Assembly (NCBI GenBank): GCA_023419605.1
Contig: JAEZXR010000100.1
Coordinates: forward strand, 1-16,547
Origin: Bacillota bacterium
Lineage (GTDB): Bacteria; Bacillota; Clostridia; Acetivibrionales; JAEZXR01
Length of the DNA: 16,547 bases
Direction of reading: 5' to 3'
Below are positions 1-8,424 of the stretch, piece after piece; within the stretch, counting starts at the first letter, position 1, and each line of letters opens with the position of its first letter. Below the pieces are notes generated by a model. It was not told the DNA's origin. It did not search any database and was given only the letters and a program-made list of their open reading frames with translations. The translations under genes and the position numbers were made by a program.

Positions 1-9
1 GGCTACCTA

Positions 10-28
10 GTATAAACCAAATTTATAC
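10..28. promoter_or_regulatory. Inverted repeat upstream of the first secreted protein gene (candidate operator)
   Basis: GTATAAA, a 5-nt spacer, then TTTATAC form a perfect 7-bp inverted repeat about 105 nt before the ATG at 134. It may be a regulator-binding site or part of a promoter region. The stretch is very AT-rich, so a chance palindrome is quite possible. I found no convincing -35/-10 pair between here and the gene. Confidence 0.25.
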
Positions 29-133
29 AAATGTTCAACATCTGTCCAAATATGGCTTTTGAATTGATATGAAAATCTAAGATTAAGCGAGAAAATACAA
101 GCAAATAAAAGTTAATATAAGGAGGTACTAAGT

Positions 134-1783
134 ATGAAATTTTTAGAAAAGAAAAGTATCGTGCGACAAGTTCTATCCGTATTCCTTTCAATGGTATTGG
201 CACTCACCTGTTTTGCTGCCATTCCGTCGCCTTCAGTTTATGCCGCAACCATGACCATCGACAGTACTGAAGGAGCCATTACCCAGAATGAAATCACCTC
301 CTTCAAGGCTTTTATTGCTACCTTGGCACTCCCTGTGAACAACTGGGATCCTGCCACCAATGATTTTTGCTATAAAACCACCGGCCATGCTGTAGAATCA
401 ATGGGTATCATGTACGAAAAAACCAAAGATATCTCCATATTGAATTCCATGGTTAATTTTGCCGACCGTATGCTGGCAGCACGTAATAACCCTAGCACAG
501 GGCGCATTATATGGACGGGAAACCGTGAATTATGCTGGCCCAATAGAGCCCCCGGTGATGTTATGGAAAAATATTCTGGCTCCGAAAACGGTGATATTAT
601 TGCTCATATAGCATATTGCGCAAAGCTCATACTACAGAACAGCTCAATATGGAATACTACCGTTTCCATAGGCGACACCTTCGGTTACGGTACTACATAC
701 AAAGCAAGGGCGCAAAAATATATTACTGAGTTAGACAAAACGATGGATACCTTCATTACCCCAAACTTTGTAAGAAGCAGCGATAAGAAATTTTATTGGC
801 CTAATTCAACTGCTTTTGCCGATGCCGGTGGAGACGCGGGTGATCCTATCCCGTGGAATCAGCAGATGATGCTGAACGGAGGTTACCAACGCCTTGCCGA
901 GTGCCACGAAATACTAGGAGATAATGCAAACAAGGTTGCCGAATATGACAATATAGTTAAAACATCGATAAGCTGGTTTACCAGCGAATTGGTAACATAC
1001 CAGAAAAACGGCTATGACGTCTACAAATGGAGCTATACTCCCGGTGACACTACCCTACATTATATAGAAAACTCTGACGATGCTCATGGCGCATACGATG
1101 TATTAGGAATGTACAGGGCATTTAAGCGTGGAACATATGGTGTTGCCCACTCAACCATGATTCAATTTGCAAACACAGTAAAACAGGTTATATCTACAGG
1201 AACAGGTACTTTCTATACTTCTGTCGACGGAACCGGAAGTACCGCGGACCGTCTATATAGTGAATGGATGTACTTAACACCATTTGATACCTCCCTATAC
1301 CCCATACTCTGTAATTCATCAGAGCAAGCTTATGCCGCAGGAAAATCCGACCACTTTGCAATGATTATGTGGGTAAAAGATATGAGATCTACCAACTATG
1401 CTTTGAACAAAGCGGCAACAGCATCCTCCGCATGGAGCTCTTCATATTCTGCAGCAAAAGCAATTGACGGAAGTGACTCTACTCGTTGGTCAGCATCCTC
1501 CGGACAAACGAGTAACCAGTGGCTGGCAATAGACATGGGGGCAAGCACCACTGTCAATAAGGTTGTAATTAAAGAGATAAGCTACCCAAGAGTTACATCA
1601 TATAAACTCCAGTATTCCAGCGATGGTTCTACTTATACTGACATATCGGGTACAACAGGAGCAACGATAGGTTCGAATAAGTCAATTACTTTTTCTCCTA
1701 AAACGGCCCGGTACATAAGGTTGTACATTACATCCGCCAGCGATGCCCCAACAATAGATGAAATGCAAATATTCAACTATTAG
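134..1783 (+). CDS. Secreted protein: unassigned helical domain plus C-terminal F5/8-type C (CBM32-like) domain
   Basis: The 549-residue protein starts at an ATG 7 nt after a strong AAGGAGGT site (119-126). Residues 1-37 form a signal peptide: basic start, hydrophobic core, cleavage probably after VYA at 35-37. Residues 40-415 are rich in aromatics and predicted helices (e.g. TGHAVESMGIMYEKTKD, NQQMMLNGGYQRLAECHEILGD), like the alpha/alpha-toroid folds of polysaccharide lyases and six-hairpin glycosidases. I cannot name a family or point to catalytic residues. Residues 419-549 look like an F5/8 type C/CBM32 galactose-binding-like domain: NYALNKAATASS at the start, the AIDGSDSTRWSA motif, QWLAIDMG, and ARYIRLYI near the end. 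It is probably an extracellular carbohydrate-active or carbohydrate-binding protein. The pectin-related neighbours suggest a plant-wall substrate (inference). It is monocistronic, with a terminator at 1967-2001. Confidence 0.85.
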   Translation: MKFLEKKSIVRQVLSVFLSMVLALTCFAAIPSPSVYAATMTIDSTEGAITQNEITSFKAFIATLALPVNNWDPATNDFCYKTTGHAVESMGIMYEKTKDISILNSMVNFADRMLAARNNPSTGRIIWTGNRELCWPNRAPGDVMEKYSGSENGDIIAHIAYCAKLILQNSSIWNTTVSIGDTFGYGTTYKARAQKYITELDKTMDTFITPNFVRSSDKKFYWPNSTAFADAGGDAGDPIPWNQQMMLNGGYQRLAECHEILGDNANKVAEYDNIVKTSISWFTSELVTYQKNGYDVYKWSYTPGDTTLHYIENSDDAHGAYDVLGMYRAFKRGTYGVAHSTMIQFANTVKQVISTGTGTFYTSVDGTGSTADRLYSEWMYLTPFDTSLYPILCNSSEQAYAAGKSDHFAMIMWVKDMRSTNYALNKAATASSAWSSSYSAAKAIDGSDSTRWSASSGQTSNQWLAIDMGASTTVNKVVIKEISYPRVTSYKLQYSSDGSTYTDISGTTGATIGSNKSITFSPKTARYIRLYITSASDAPTIDEMQIFNY

Positions 1784-1791
1784 TAACTATA

Positions 1792-1888
1792 TACAATCGG
1801 ATTGGCAACTGCTGATTTGGGCATCGTACAACCAACGGTTCTGGGGCTTTACGAGGCACGAATCAGCTAAGTTCCATCCGAATTTGTA
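1792..1888. repeat. 97-nt imperfect inverted repeat (possible structured RNA or small non-autonomous element)
   Basis: The two arms pair in order over about 24 bp with small bulges: 1792-1796/1884-1888, 1797-1802/1876-1881, 1804-1805/1874-1875, 1807-1810/1870-1873 and 1811-1817 (GCTGATT)/1861-1867 (AATCAGC). The 43-nt interior also contains TCGTA/TACGA and a small AACC-AAC-GGTT hairpin. It begins 8 nt after the stop of the first gene and lies before the shared terminator. It could be a 3'-UTR structure, a small RNA on either strand, or a MITE-like remnant. I do not recognise a known RNA family. Confidence 0.5.
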
Positions 1889-1966
1889 TAAAACAGCTTT
1901 AATCTAACAGGAAATGGAAGCATCTTTGAACATAACCTTCCTATAGATTCGCGGCGAGTTTTTCTG

Positions 1967-2001
1967 AAATAACTATCGGCTGTCTACCGATAGTTATTTT
2001 T
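1967..2001. terminator. Bidirectional rho-independent terminator between convergent genes
   Basis: AAATAACTATCGG (1967-1979) and CCGATAGTTATTT (1987-1999) form a perfect 13-bp stem around a 7-nt loop. A run of T follows on the plus strand, with a shorter A/T edge for the minus strand. It lies between the secreted protein gene (+) and the AraC regulator gene (-), and can serve both. Confidence 0.85.
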
Positions 2002-2030
2002 GTACCGGCGATAAAACGATCCTCTGCCTA

Positions 2031-2849
2031 TCAACTTTTCAAATTCATGAGTATCGCTTCTCTCCTATATCTACCGGGGCTTATTCCAAAATTCTTATTA
2101 AAAGACTTTGACAGATGGTTAATATCATTGAAGCCTGTTAAATCTGCAATTTCTTTAATGGACTTACTTGAATAGCATAATAAATTCTGCACTTTTTCCA
2201 GCCTTTTTTTATAAACATAATGCATAGGCGGTTCACCCAGGTAGGATTTGAAAAGCCTGCAAAAATAGGTAGGATGAAGATGGGCGATTTTAGACAATTG
2301 ATCGATATTCATATCTGACGAAAGATTCCTATTGATATAATTTACCACTTCGTTAAGATTATCTAATGGATGAGTTAAAACATAATCATCCTTCTCTACG
2401 GTCACATGATCAATAAAATATGAAATAATTCTCAAAAGGTTTATTTTTCTATTCAAAAGCCGCGCAGCATCCATTTTAGTATCGAAAACAAGCCTTTCGA
2501 AGCACTCTTCTATTTCATTATCTAATTCAATTTTTATGGAATACGGAATCTTAAATGAAAAAAACAGGTTTCTAAAAACTATATTAGAATAGAAATGACA
2601 CCAATATTTTGTAATAGTTTGACTATTAGTGCAGGATGCCGATTGGAGTGTTCCTGCCGGCAGAAGGGGTAATTCCTTATTTCCTATTTTTATCATACCT
2701 TCTCCACTACGGATATAATAAATTTTATTACACTCCGGTATATAGTTTGCATACTTCCAATTTGGAGGAAGCTGGCGATGACTGGCATATATCAGATTAA
2801 CCTGCAATCCGGAAATATACTCCATTAGACTTGTGCCGTTACATTCCAT
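2031..2849 (-). CDS. AraC-family transcriptional regulator
   Basis: The frame is open from 2894, but the ATG at 2849 is preferred. It sits 8 nt after AGAGGTG (2858-2864), while the upstream ATG has no ribosome site. The protein is then 272 residues, usual for the family. The N-terminal half looks like a cupin-type sensing domain (short beta strands, IYYIRSGEGMIKIG). The last 100 residues carry the two AraC helix-turn-helix motifs: IDQLSKIAHLHPTYFCRLFK at about residues 182-201, then IKEIADLTGFNDINHLSKSF at 231-250, followed by the usual GISPGRYRR. It probably binds a sugar and controls nearby genes, perhaps the secreted protein downstream or the transporter, but the target is not shown by the sequence. 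The gene is visibly more AT-rich than its neighbours and is separated from the transporter genes by a terminator. Confidence 0.92.
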   Translation of the reverse strand: MECNGTSLMEYISGLQVNLIYASHRQLPPNWKYANYIPECNKIYYIRSGEGMIKIGNKELPLLPAGTLQSASCTNSQTITKYWCHFYSNIVFRNLFFSFKIPYSIKIELDNEIEECFERLVFDTKMDAARLLNRKINLLRIISYFIDHVTVEKDDYVLTHPLDNLNEVVNYINRNLSSDMNIDQLSKIAHLHPTYFCRLFKSYLGEPPMHYVYKKRLEKVQNLLCYSSKSIKEIADLTGFNDINHLSKSFNKNFGISPGRYRREAILMNLKS

Positions 2850-2947
2850 ACTTATTACACCTCTAAATTTAACATAACTGTAAATGATTATCAAAACATC
2901 GCATTTTAATGATATTTCTATATATAATAAACTATGTCCACCTTAAT

Positions 2948-2956
2948 ATTATAGCA
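2948..2956 (-). promoter_or_regulatory. Candidate extended -10 promoter of the AraC regulator
   Basis: Read on the minus strand, TGC followed by TATAAT (2953 to 2948) is a consensus extended -10 element. It lies about 100 nt upstream of the preferred ATG at 2849. No good -35 box is seen at 17 nt, which extended -10 promoters can tolerate. Confidence 0.5.
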
Positions 2957-2987
2957 TAATGTATTTCAGTATAATACTCAACTAAGC

Positions 2988-3027
2988 AAAAAACAAATCC
3001 TGCCGGCAGGGTACCGTCAGGATTTGT
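2988..3027 (-). terminator. Rho-independent terminator after the solute-binding protein gene
   Basis: On the minus strand, ACAAATCCTG (3027-3018) pairs with CAGGATTTGT (3002-2993). An inner CGG/CCG extends the stem, and six T residues follow. It lies 87 nt after the stop of the lipoprotein gene, ending the transport operon before the AraC gene. Confidence 0.85.
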
Positions 3028-3113
3028 CATGGTCTAGCGCAGCGCTTTGCTATAATAAACTCTTTTCCTTCCGCTTTTTGTCCTTCAACACAAACCGCTT
3101 CCGCGAGGTTCAA

Positions 3114-4796
3114 TTATTTCCACAGTTCAGCAGTATCCTTAACCTTTTTCTCAACATACGATGTAATCTTGTCAACACCTGCTTCCTTAACGGCTTTGAC
3201 ATACTTATCATACATTTCATCAAATTTATCCGGTGATGCCAGTATTGCTGCCGGGATCATCTTGTAACCGGTTTGCAGAATTTTCTGGTCGATGGCTTTC
3301 ATTTCAGGATCTTCAATATTTACAAGCCATGCGGCTCCATAGGGCTTAATGGGGAAGTCCTGGCTCTGCGGATAGAGCTCCTTCCAGGTCTTTACTCCCA
3401 ATGCTTTCAGAACTTCATTTTCCGTTGCTGTTTGCCGTGCAGCAATAGATTCAGCCGTAGTGAAGGGCTCATAGAATTGCCCTGTGGAATCCTTTTCCGT
3501 ATTTCCATAGGTCGGGAATGGGTAAACATAGTTTCCAATCCCCGTTTTCTTGATGAATTGAGGATCGGCATCCCTCGCCTTCACAACTTCCGGCTTCATC
3601 ACTCTTTTGCCGTTTTCAATTGTATAGTGTTCTCCCTCTATACCCCAGTGTACTAATATCTGAGCCTTTTCAGTACACATCCAGTCAAAGAATTTGATAG
3701 CTCTTTCCGGGTCCTTGCACTTGGTGGTAATTCCGATCCCCCATCCTCCCAGGTATCCGGTACTCATAAAGTCTGCAAATTTAGCTTTCTCGTCCATGGT
3801 TAGCGGATAAAAGCCATACGCCCGATCTTCTTTTCCTGATTTCAACAAGGCTCTAACAGGCTCGTCAAATTCCCATCTTGCATCTGCCAGAGCGATCACC
3901 CTACCGGTAGCAATTTTTGCCTTGTATTGGTCGTACTTCTGTACAAAGCTTTCAGGGTCCAGCAAGCCGATGGCGTTCATATGATTCAGCCAACGGAAGT
4001 ATTCCTTCTCCTCAGGCCGTAAAAGGTGACGCATAACGCTAAGGGATTTCTGGTCGACAAACCATTCACCGTCATCCGATCCTCCGGTTGCAAAGCATGC
4101 CGGATTGGAAACCGTAATGAGGAATCTCCAATCATCGGCCAGCAAAGACAATCCGATGGAAGGCTGTCCGTCGATGGTCGGATGCTTATCCTTGTAGGCC
4201 TTGATGGCTGCCTCGAAATCCTTTAAGGTTTTCATTTTCGGGTATCCCAGTTCCTTCATTGCCGCATGCTGCAGTTGGAATCCGGCATTTGGCTCCATAT
4301 TTTCCTGCCCCAGTTCCTTACCGCCAATGTAATAAATGCTTGGCTCTTCCTTGCTCCAACGAATCCTCTTTATACTGTCTCCATAGAATTTTTTCAGGTT
4401 CGGAGCATTTTTTTCAATCAGCTCATCCAGTTTGATGATTCCGTTGGCATTTTTGATAATATTCAAGTCGCCTTTTCCATATACAAAGTCCGGATAATCA
4501 CCGCTGGCAGCCATTAAGGATAGTTTTTGCTTGCCGCCGTCACTACTGACGGCATATTCAATATCCAGTTTAACTCCGGTGGCCTTGGTAATTTCTTTGG
4601 CAACCGGGCTCTCGAACCCGTCTGCATTGGGGTTCACTTCACAAACGTACATGGAAAACGTGACGGGTTTTTTGTCGTCTGCCTTACCTGCTTCCGCGGT
4701 ATTGCCCGGCGCACTTTCGGTTTTCGTCCGGCCGCATCCTACTGCCAGGGTCAGTACCATCATGACAGCAAGAAACAAACTTACTATTTTTTTCAT
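3114..4796 (-). CDS. LplA-like extracellular sugar-binding lipoprotein of an ABC importer
   Basis: This 560-residue protein starts at an ATG 6 nt after AGGGAGG. Residues 1-21 are a lipoprotein signal ending in LAVGC, with Cys21 as the lipidation site, so the protein is probably anchored on the outer face of the membrane. The body has the features of the large family 1 solute-binding proteins (LplA/YtcQ type, about 500-560 residues). These include the MYVCEVNPNADGFESPV start after the linker, the GGWGIGITTKCKDPERAIKFFDWM segment shown here in two parts (GGWGIGITTKC, then PERAIKFFDWM), and a C-terminal PDKFDEMYDKYVKAVKEAGVD helix. It captures an oligosaccharide and passes it to the two permeases encoded just upstream. 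In Bacillus subtilis, relatives of this system serve galacturonan and rhamnogalacturonan fragments, which suits the pectate lyase here (inference). The gene is last in the operon, 59 nt after the permease. Confidence 0.93.
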   Translation of the reverse strand: MKKIVSLFLAVMMVLTLAVGCGRTKTESAPGNTAEAGKADDKKPVTFSMYVCEVNPNADGFESPVAKEITKATGVKLDIEYAVSSDGGKQKLSLMAASGDYPDFVYGKGDLNIIKNANGIIKLDELIEKNAPNLKKFYGDSIKRIRWSKEEPSIYYIGGKELGQENMEPNAGFQLQHAAMKELGYPKMKTLKDFEAAIKAYKDKHPTIDGQPSIGLSLLADDWRFLITVSNPACFATGGSDDGEWFVDQKSLSVMRHLLRPEEKEYFRWLNHMNAIGLLDPESFVQKYDQYKAKIATGRVIALADARWEFDEPVRALLKSGKEDRAYGFYPLTMDEKAKFADFMSTGYLGGWGIGITTKCKDPERAIKFFDWMCTEKAQILVHWGIEGEHYTIENGKRVMKPEVVKARDADPQFIKKTGIGNYVYPFPTYGNTEKDSTGQFYEPFTTAESIAARQTATENEVLKALGVKTWKELYPQSQDFPIKPYGAAWLVNIEDPEMKAIDQKILQTGYKMIPAAILASPDKFDEMYDKYVKAVKEAGVDKITSYVEKKVKDTAELWK

Positions 4797-4855
4797 AAAA
4801 CATCCTCCCTTATTATGTTAAATATGGTAGAAGCTTTCACATCTTAAAGCCGGTA

Positions 4856-5743
4856 TTACGTTTTGACTGCGCCTAAAGTCAGTCCCTTGATAAAATACTT
4901 TTGTACAAAGGGATACACAAACAAAATCGGAAGGGTCGCTACAATGGTCATCGCCATTCGTATCGATTCAGGAGAAATCCGCTTTATATCCGTAGAGTCG
5001 ATACCGCGGTACATATCCTGACTGCCTGACTGAGCATTTGACAGGATCTTCTGCAGTTCGAATTGCAGCGTAGTCAAATTTTTATTCAACCCGCAGTAGA
5101 GAAATGTATCAAACCAGGAGTTCCACTGACCGACGGCGATAAATAAGGAAAGCGTCGCAATAGCCGGGGTGCAAAGGGGAAATATAATCCGGAAGAAAAC
5201 GGTTAAATCATTAGCCCCATCCAGCTTTGCCGATTCCTGAAGCTCGAAGGGCAGTCCGTCAATGAAGGACCTCAGTACGATTACATTAAAAACGCTGATC
5301 AGATTGGGTACTATATAGACCAGGAAATTATTTGTCAGTCCAAGATGCCGGATCAGCATGTAGTCCGGTATCAAGCCCCCACCGACATACATGGTAACGA
5401 CGAACAGGACCGTAATGAATTTCCTCGCAAAATAATCTTCCCTGCTCATGGTAAAGGCCAGCATGGCAGTACTGATAATTCCGGCAAAAGTACCGACCAC
5501 CGTACGCAGCACAGAAACGGTTACAGCCGTAGAAAGGGTATTGAGCTGGAATATTTCCTTATAGTTGTTCAGCGTAAACATCCTTGGAAAAATCGTTATC
5601 CCACCTTTGACGGTATCCAATGAATCATTGAGGGAAATGGCCAGCACATTCAAAAACGGATACAACGTCACGACTCCAAGAAGAACCATACATGTGTAAT
5701 TGGCAATAGTAAATACTTTTTCACCGGCAGTTGTTCGATTCAA
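4856..5743 (-). CDS. LplC/YtcP-like ABC sugar permease (MalG type)
   Basis: This is the inner-membrane permease subunit that pairs with the LplB-like protein encoded just upstream. I place the start at a TTG (5743) because GGAGGGG lies 6 nt before it. This gives 295 residues beginning MNRTTAGEKVFTIAN, the usual place for the family to begin. The next TTG upstream (5758) would add five residues but would overlap that ribosome site. The EAA loop that docks the ATPase is clear at about residues 167-190 (ELQESAKLDGANDLTVFFR, then IIFP). The C-terminus VQKYFIKGLTLGAVK is characteristic of LplC/YtcP proteins. About six membrane segments are expected. The gene starts 20 nt after the previous stop, so the two permeases are co-transcribed and probably translationally linked. 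Confidence 0.93.
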   Translation of the reverse strand: MNRTTAGEKVFTIANYTCMVLLGVVTLYPFLNVLAISLNDSLDTVKGGITIFPRMFTLNNYKEIFQLNTLSTAVTVSVLRTVVGTFAGIISTAMLAFTMSREDYFARKFITVLFVVTMYVGGGLIPDYMLIRHLGLTNNFLVYIVPNLISVFNVIVLRSFIDGLPFELQESAKLDGANDLTVFFRIIFPLCTPAIATLSLFIAVGQWNSWFDTFLYCGLNKNLTTLQFELQKILSNAQSGSQDMYRGIDSTDIKRISPESIRMAMTIVATLPILFVYPFVQKYFIKGLTLGAVKT

Positions 5744-5763
5744 GGTGTACCCCTCCAATTCCG

Positions 5764-6726
5764 CTAAATTACTTTAATTCCCATTGTTTTCTTACTGATA
5801 CCGTTTGCAAATAGAATCATAATAACGCTGACCACGGATTTAAACATGCCCACTGCAGTACCAAAAGCCCATCTCCCGGCACTAATCCCATAATCAAGAA
5901 TATACAGGTCAAGCACATCGGAGTAGTCTCTTACCAGTGAATTTCTCATGAGGTACTGTCTTTCAAATCCTATATTAATGATGTTTCCTACACTCATGAT
6001 CAAGATGACCATCACCGTAGGCAGGATACCCGGCAGTGTTATATGCCAGATCCTTTTGAACCTTCCGGCGCCATCTACTGTGGCCGATTCGTACAGCTCC
6101 GGCGAAATACCGGAGATTGCCGCCAAAAAAATGATCGAATTCCAGCCTATTTCCTTCCACACATCCGTAAAGGTAACAATCCACCAGAAATATTCAGGTT
6201 TCGCCATAAACTGCACCGGTTTATCCACCATATGCAGCGACAAGAGAATCTGATTCACGATGCCGCCGTCAATCGAAAGCATTTTGTTGAAAAGACTGGC
6301 AACAATAACCCATGACACAAAATGGGGAAGATAGGAAATGGTTTGAAGCGTTCTTTTAAATGCCATATTCCCGATCTCATTCAATAAAATAGCCAGGACG
6401 ATGGGAAGTGTGAAGCCGAAAGCTAAGGAAAGCAAGCTCATGGCAAGGGTATTTCTCATTACAAGATAAAACTGGGGGTCCTGAAACATTGCCGTGAAGT
6501 ATTTGAATCCCACCCAGGACTGCTGAAAGAAAGGCACACCCGGTTTATAGTCCTGGAAGGCCATAGTCCAGCCCCACAGCGGAATGTATTTAAAGATAAT
6601 AACCCATAGGATAAATGGCAGTGACATGAAAACCAAAAACTTCTGCTTTCGGATCATCTTCCGCCAATTATTCGGTTTTGTACTGGTTTTTTGAGGTTTA
6701 GCTGCATTCAGTCTAGCCTCTTGCAT
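5764..6726 (-). CDS. LplB/YteP-like ABC sugar permease (MalF type)
   Basis: This is the partner permease of the LplABC-type importer. The frame is open from 6798, but the ATG at 6726 has GGGGGT 8 nt upstream. It gives 320 residues, the normal family size. A basic N-terminus is followed by a first membrane segment (LVFMSLPFILWVIIF, about 31-45) and then by five more hydrophobic stretches. The EAA loop is at about 210-233 (ELYESATVDGAGRFKRIWHI). The ending SKKTMGIKV is typical. It is the first gene of the transport set, with its own candidate promoter in the 143-nt gap after the response regulator. No ATPase gene lies nearby. Systems of this class usually share an MsmX-type ATPase encoded elsewhere. 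Confidence 0.93.
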   Translation of the reverse strand: MQEARLNAAKPQKTSTKPNNWRKMIRKQKFLVFMSLPFILWVIIFKYIPLWGWTMAFQDYKPGVPFFQQSWVGFKYFTAMFQDPQFYLVMRNTLAMSLLSLAFGFTLPIVLAILLNEIGNMAFKRTLQTISYLPHFVSWVIVASLFNKMLSIDGGIVNQILLSLHMVDKPVQFMAKPEYFWWIVTFTDVWKEIGWNSIIFLAAISGISPELYESATVDGAGRFKRIWHITLPGILPTVMVILIMSVGNIINIGFERQYLMRNSLVRDYSDVLDLYILDYGISAGRWAFGTAVGMFKSVVSVIMILFANGISKKTMGIKVI

Positions 6727-6768
6727 CGATTTTACCCCCGTTTTTGTTGGTATGTTTTGTATACTATC

Positions 6769-6777
6769 AATATACCA
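6769..6777 (-). promoter_or_regulatory. Candidate extended -10 promoter of the transport genes
   Basis: On the minus strand, TGG followed by TATATT (6774 to 6769) is a fair extended -10 element about 43 nt before the permease ATG at 6726. The -10 sits within GTATA-N7-TATAC (6774-6758), a short dyad that could be an operator. If it is active, the transporter can be transcribed apart from the two-component genes. Confidence 0.45.
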
Positions 6778-6869
6778 TTTTCGTTTTTGAATTTGCACCG
6801 TAAAAATTTAAGGTTTATTCCTGTAAAAATTAAACATCGGCATAGAATAATAGTTGAAAGGCAGACCCT

Positions 6870-8420
6870 TTACTTACCCATTTCTTTATAGTCGCTGGGA
6901 GATACGCCCACATATTTTTTAAACTTTTTGTAAAAATAGTCGATATCCTTATACCCGGTCTTTTCCGCAGCCTGGTATACTTTCAATCCCTCCTTCAAAA
7001 AACCCTTCGCTTTTTCCAGCCTTACCCTGTCAAGGTACGTATTGAAACATTCGCCGGTGTAGGTCTTGAATATCTTTCCAAGGTATACGCTGTTATAATT
7101 GAAAAGCGATGCAAGCTTCTCCAGTTTTATATCCTGCCGGTAGTTTCGATGGATATAGTCCAGGATCTTTTTCATCGGTTCTGCCGGCCTCAGTCTGGCA
7201 AGCTGTTCCGACAGGGTCAAAAGCTTATACTTTATATAACCGTGCAGTTCCTGTAAGCTTGCTTTTTTACAAATTTCATTCAAGACCTCCTTATGTACAC
7301 CCATAAGTTCCTTTAGCGCCTCATTTCCCACTACTAGCCTGTTTAGCAAAGATATGTACAAGTCGGTATAAGTAATCTTTATAACATCCTCCGCATCTTC
7401 CCGCTGAATAAACCGGCAGCGGAGCTCCTCCAGCAAATCGTTGATAGCGTCCGTGTTATTTACGTCCATTGCATTACACAAGTGCAGCAGCGCGGTTTCC
7501 ATATCAAATTTCCCTTCCGGGTTCACATTTCTTTGAATATTTTCAGCCTCCATAACGCCGGTAATAATCCTCTTATGACCGTAAATGAATTTCTTGTCCA
7601 TCAATTCGCATGCACGTTTATAGGAAAGGGAGATATCCTGGATATGATCAACCGGAGTCCCTAAGGAAAGGGTTATATCCACTCCGCATGCATTGGCACA
7701 TTTAGCCTGCAAATCGTGAAGCGTACGCTGATAGGACATAAAGGCCACATTCTTAAAAAGGATTCCTACATATCGGTCGACATCAAAAACATACCCGTAA
7801 TTCCACTGGGTAACTGTCTTTTCAAGTTCCCTTTTTATCGTGTTTCTAAGTTGGAGAACATCACTATTCCTTTTGTCCGGCTCAACCAATACAACCTGAT
7901 AGCTTTGCCATGGGAAGGCAAAACCGTACTGCTTATTGTATTTGTCCATCATCGCATCGGAGGCTTGCCCTAAAAGGATATTTTCTATAATTTTATCCCT
8001 GGATAGGGACATACTTTCAACCAGATGCTGCCGGGCCTGATTTTTATTCTCAATGGCCTCACGCACCCTTACGACTTTATCGATCAGCTCATTCTGTTCA
8101 ATCGGCTTTAAAACATAGGAATCAATTCCAAGTTCGATGGCTTTTTGCGCAAATTTAAAATCGGAATAGGCCGTCAAAACAATGAAGCTGCATTCATTGT
8201 TGTTCCTGCGTAATTCCTGAATCATCTGCAATCCATCCATTTCCGGCATTTTAATATCTACAATGGCCAAATCCAGATTCAATTCATTCACTTTTTTAAT
8301 GCCTTCCAACCCGTTTTCCGCTTCGCCGCAAATCCGGAACCCGTACCGCTCCCAATCGATGACGGACTTCAGCCCTTCTCTTATAATGGGTTCGTCATCG
8401 ACAATTAATACTTTCAACAT
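6870..8420 (-). CDS. YesN-like response regulator (receiver plus AraC-type DNA-binding domain)
   Basis: The start is set at the ATG at 8420, which gives 516 residues beginning MLKVLIVDDEP exactly where receiver domains begin. The longer frame would run back into the kinase gene. Receiver domain, residues 1-120: acidic pair Asp8/Asp9, phosphoacceptor Asp55 (in VDIKMPEMDG), Thr83 and Lys105-Pro106. A long middle region follows. The last 100 residues carry two AraC helix-turn-helix motifs (LEKLASLFNYNSVYLGKIFK; YQAAEKTGYKDIDYFYKKFK) and end with GVSPSDYKE. It starts 4 nt after the kinase stop, so the pair is surely co-expressed. By analogy with YesMN of B. subtilis it should activate the adjacent transport genes and perhaps the lyases (inference). 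Confidence 0.95.
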   Translation of the reverse strand: MLKVLIVDDEPIIREGLKSVIDWERYGFRICGEAENGLEGIKKVNELNLDLAIVDIKMPEMDGLQMIQELRRNNNECSFIVLTAYSDFKFAQKAIELGIDSYVLKPIEQNELIDKVVRVREAIENKNQARQHLVESMSLSRDKIIENILLGQASDAMMDKYNKQYGFAFPWQSYQVVLVEPDKRNSDVLQLRNTIKRELEKTVTQWNYGYVFDVDRYVGILFKNVAFMSYQRTLHDLQAKCANACGVDITLSLGTPVDHIQDISLSYKRACELMDKKFIYGHKRIITGVMEAENIQRNVNPEGKFDMETALLHLCNAMDVNNTDAINDLLEELRCRFIQREDAEDVIKITYTDLYISLLNRLVVGNEALKELMGVHKEVLNEICKKASLQELHGYIKYKLLTLSEQLARLRPAEPMKKILDYIHRNYRQDIKLEKLASLFNYNSVYLGKIFKTYTGECFNTYLDRVRLEKAKGFLKEGLKVYQAAEKTGYKDIDYFYKKFKKYVGVSPSDYKEMGK

Positions 8421-8424
8421 AGGC

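Noticed and set aside
2653..3010. CCTGCCGGCAG present twice (2653-2663 and 2999-3009)
   Set aside because: One copy lies within the AraC coding sequence and the other within the loop side of a terminator. Two copies of an 11-mer palindrome are not enough to claim a regulatory repeat.
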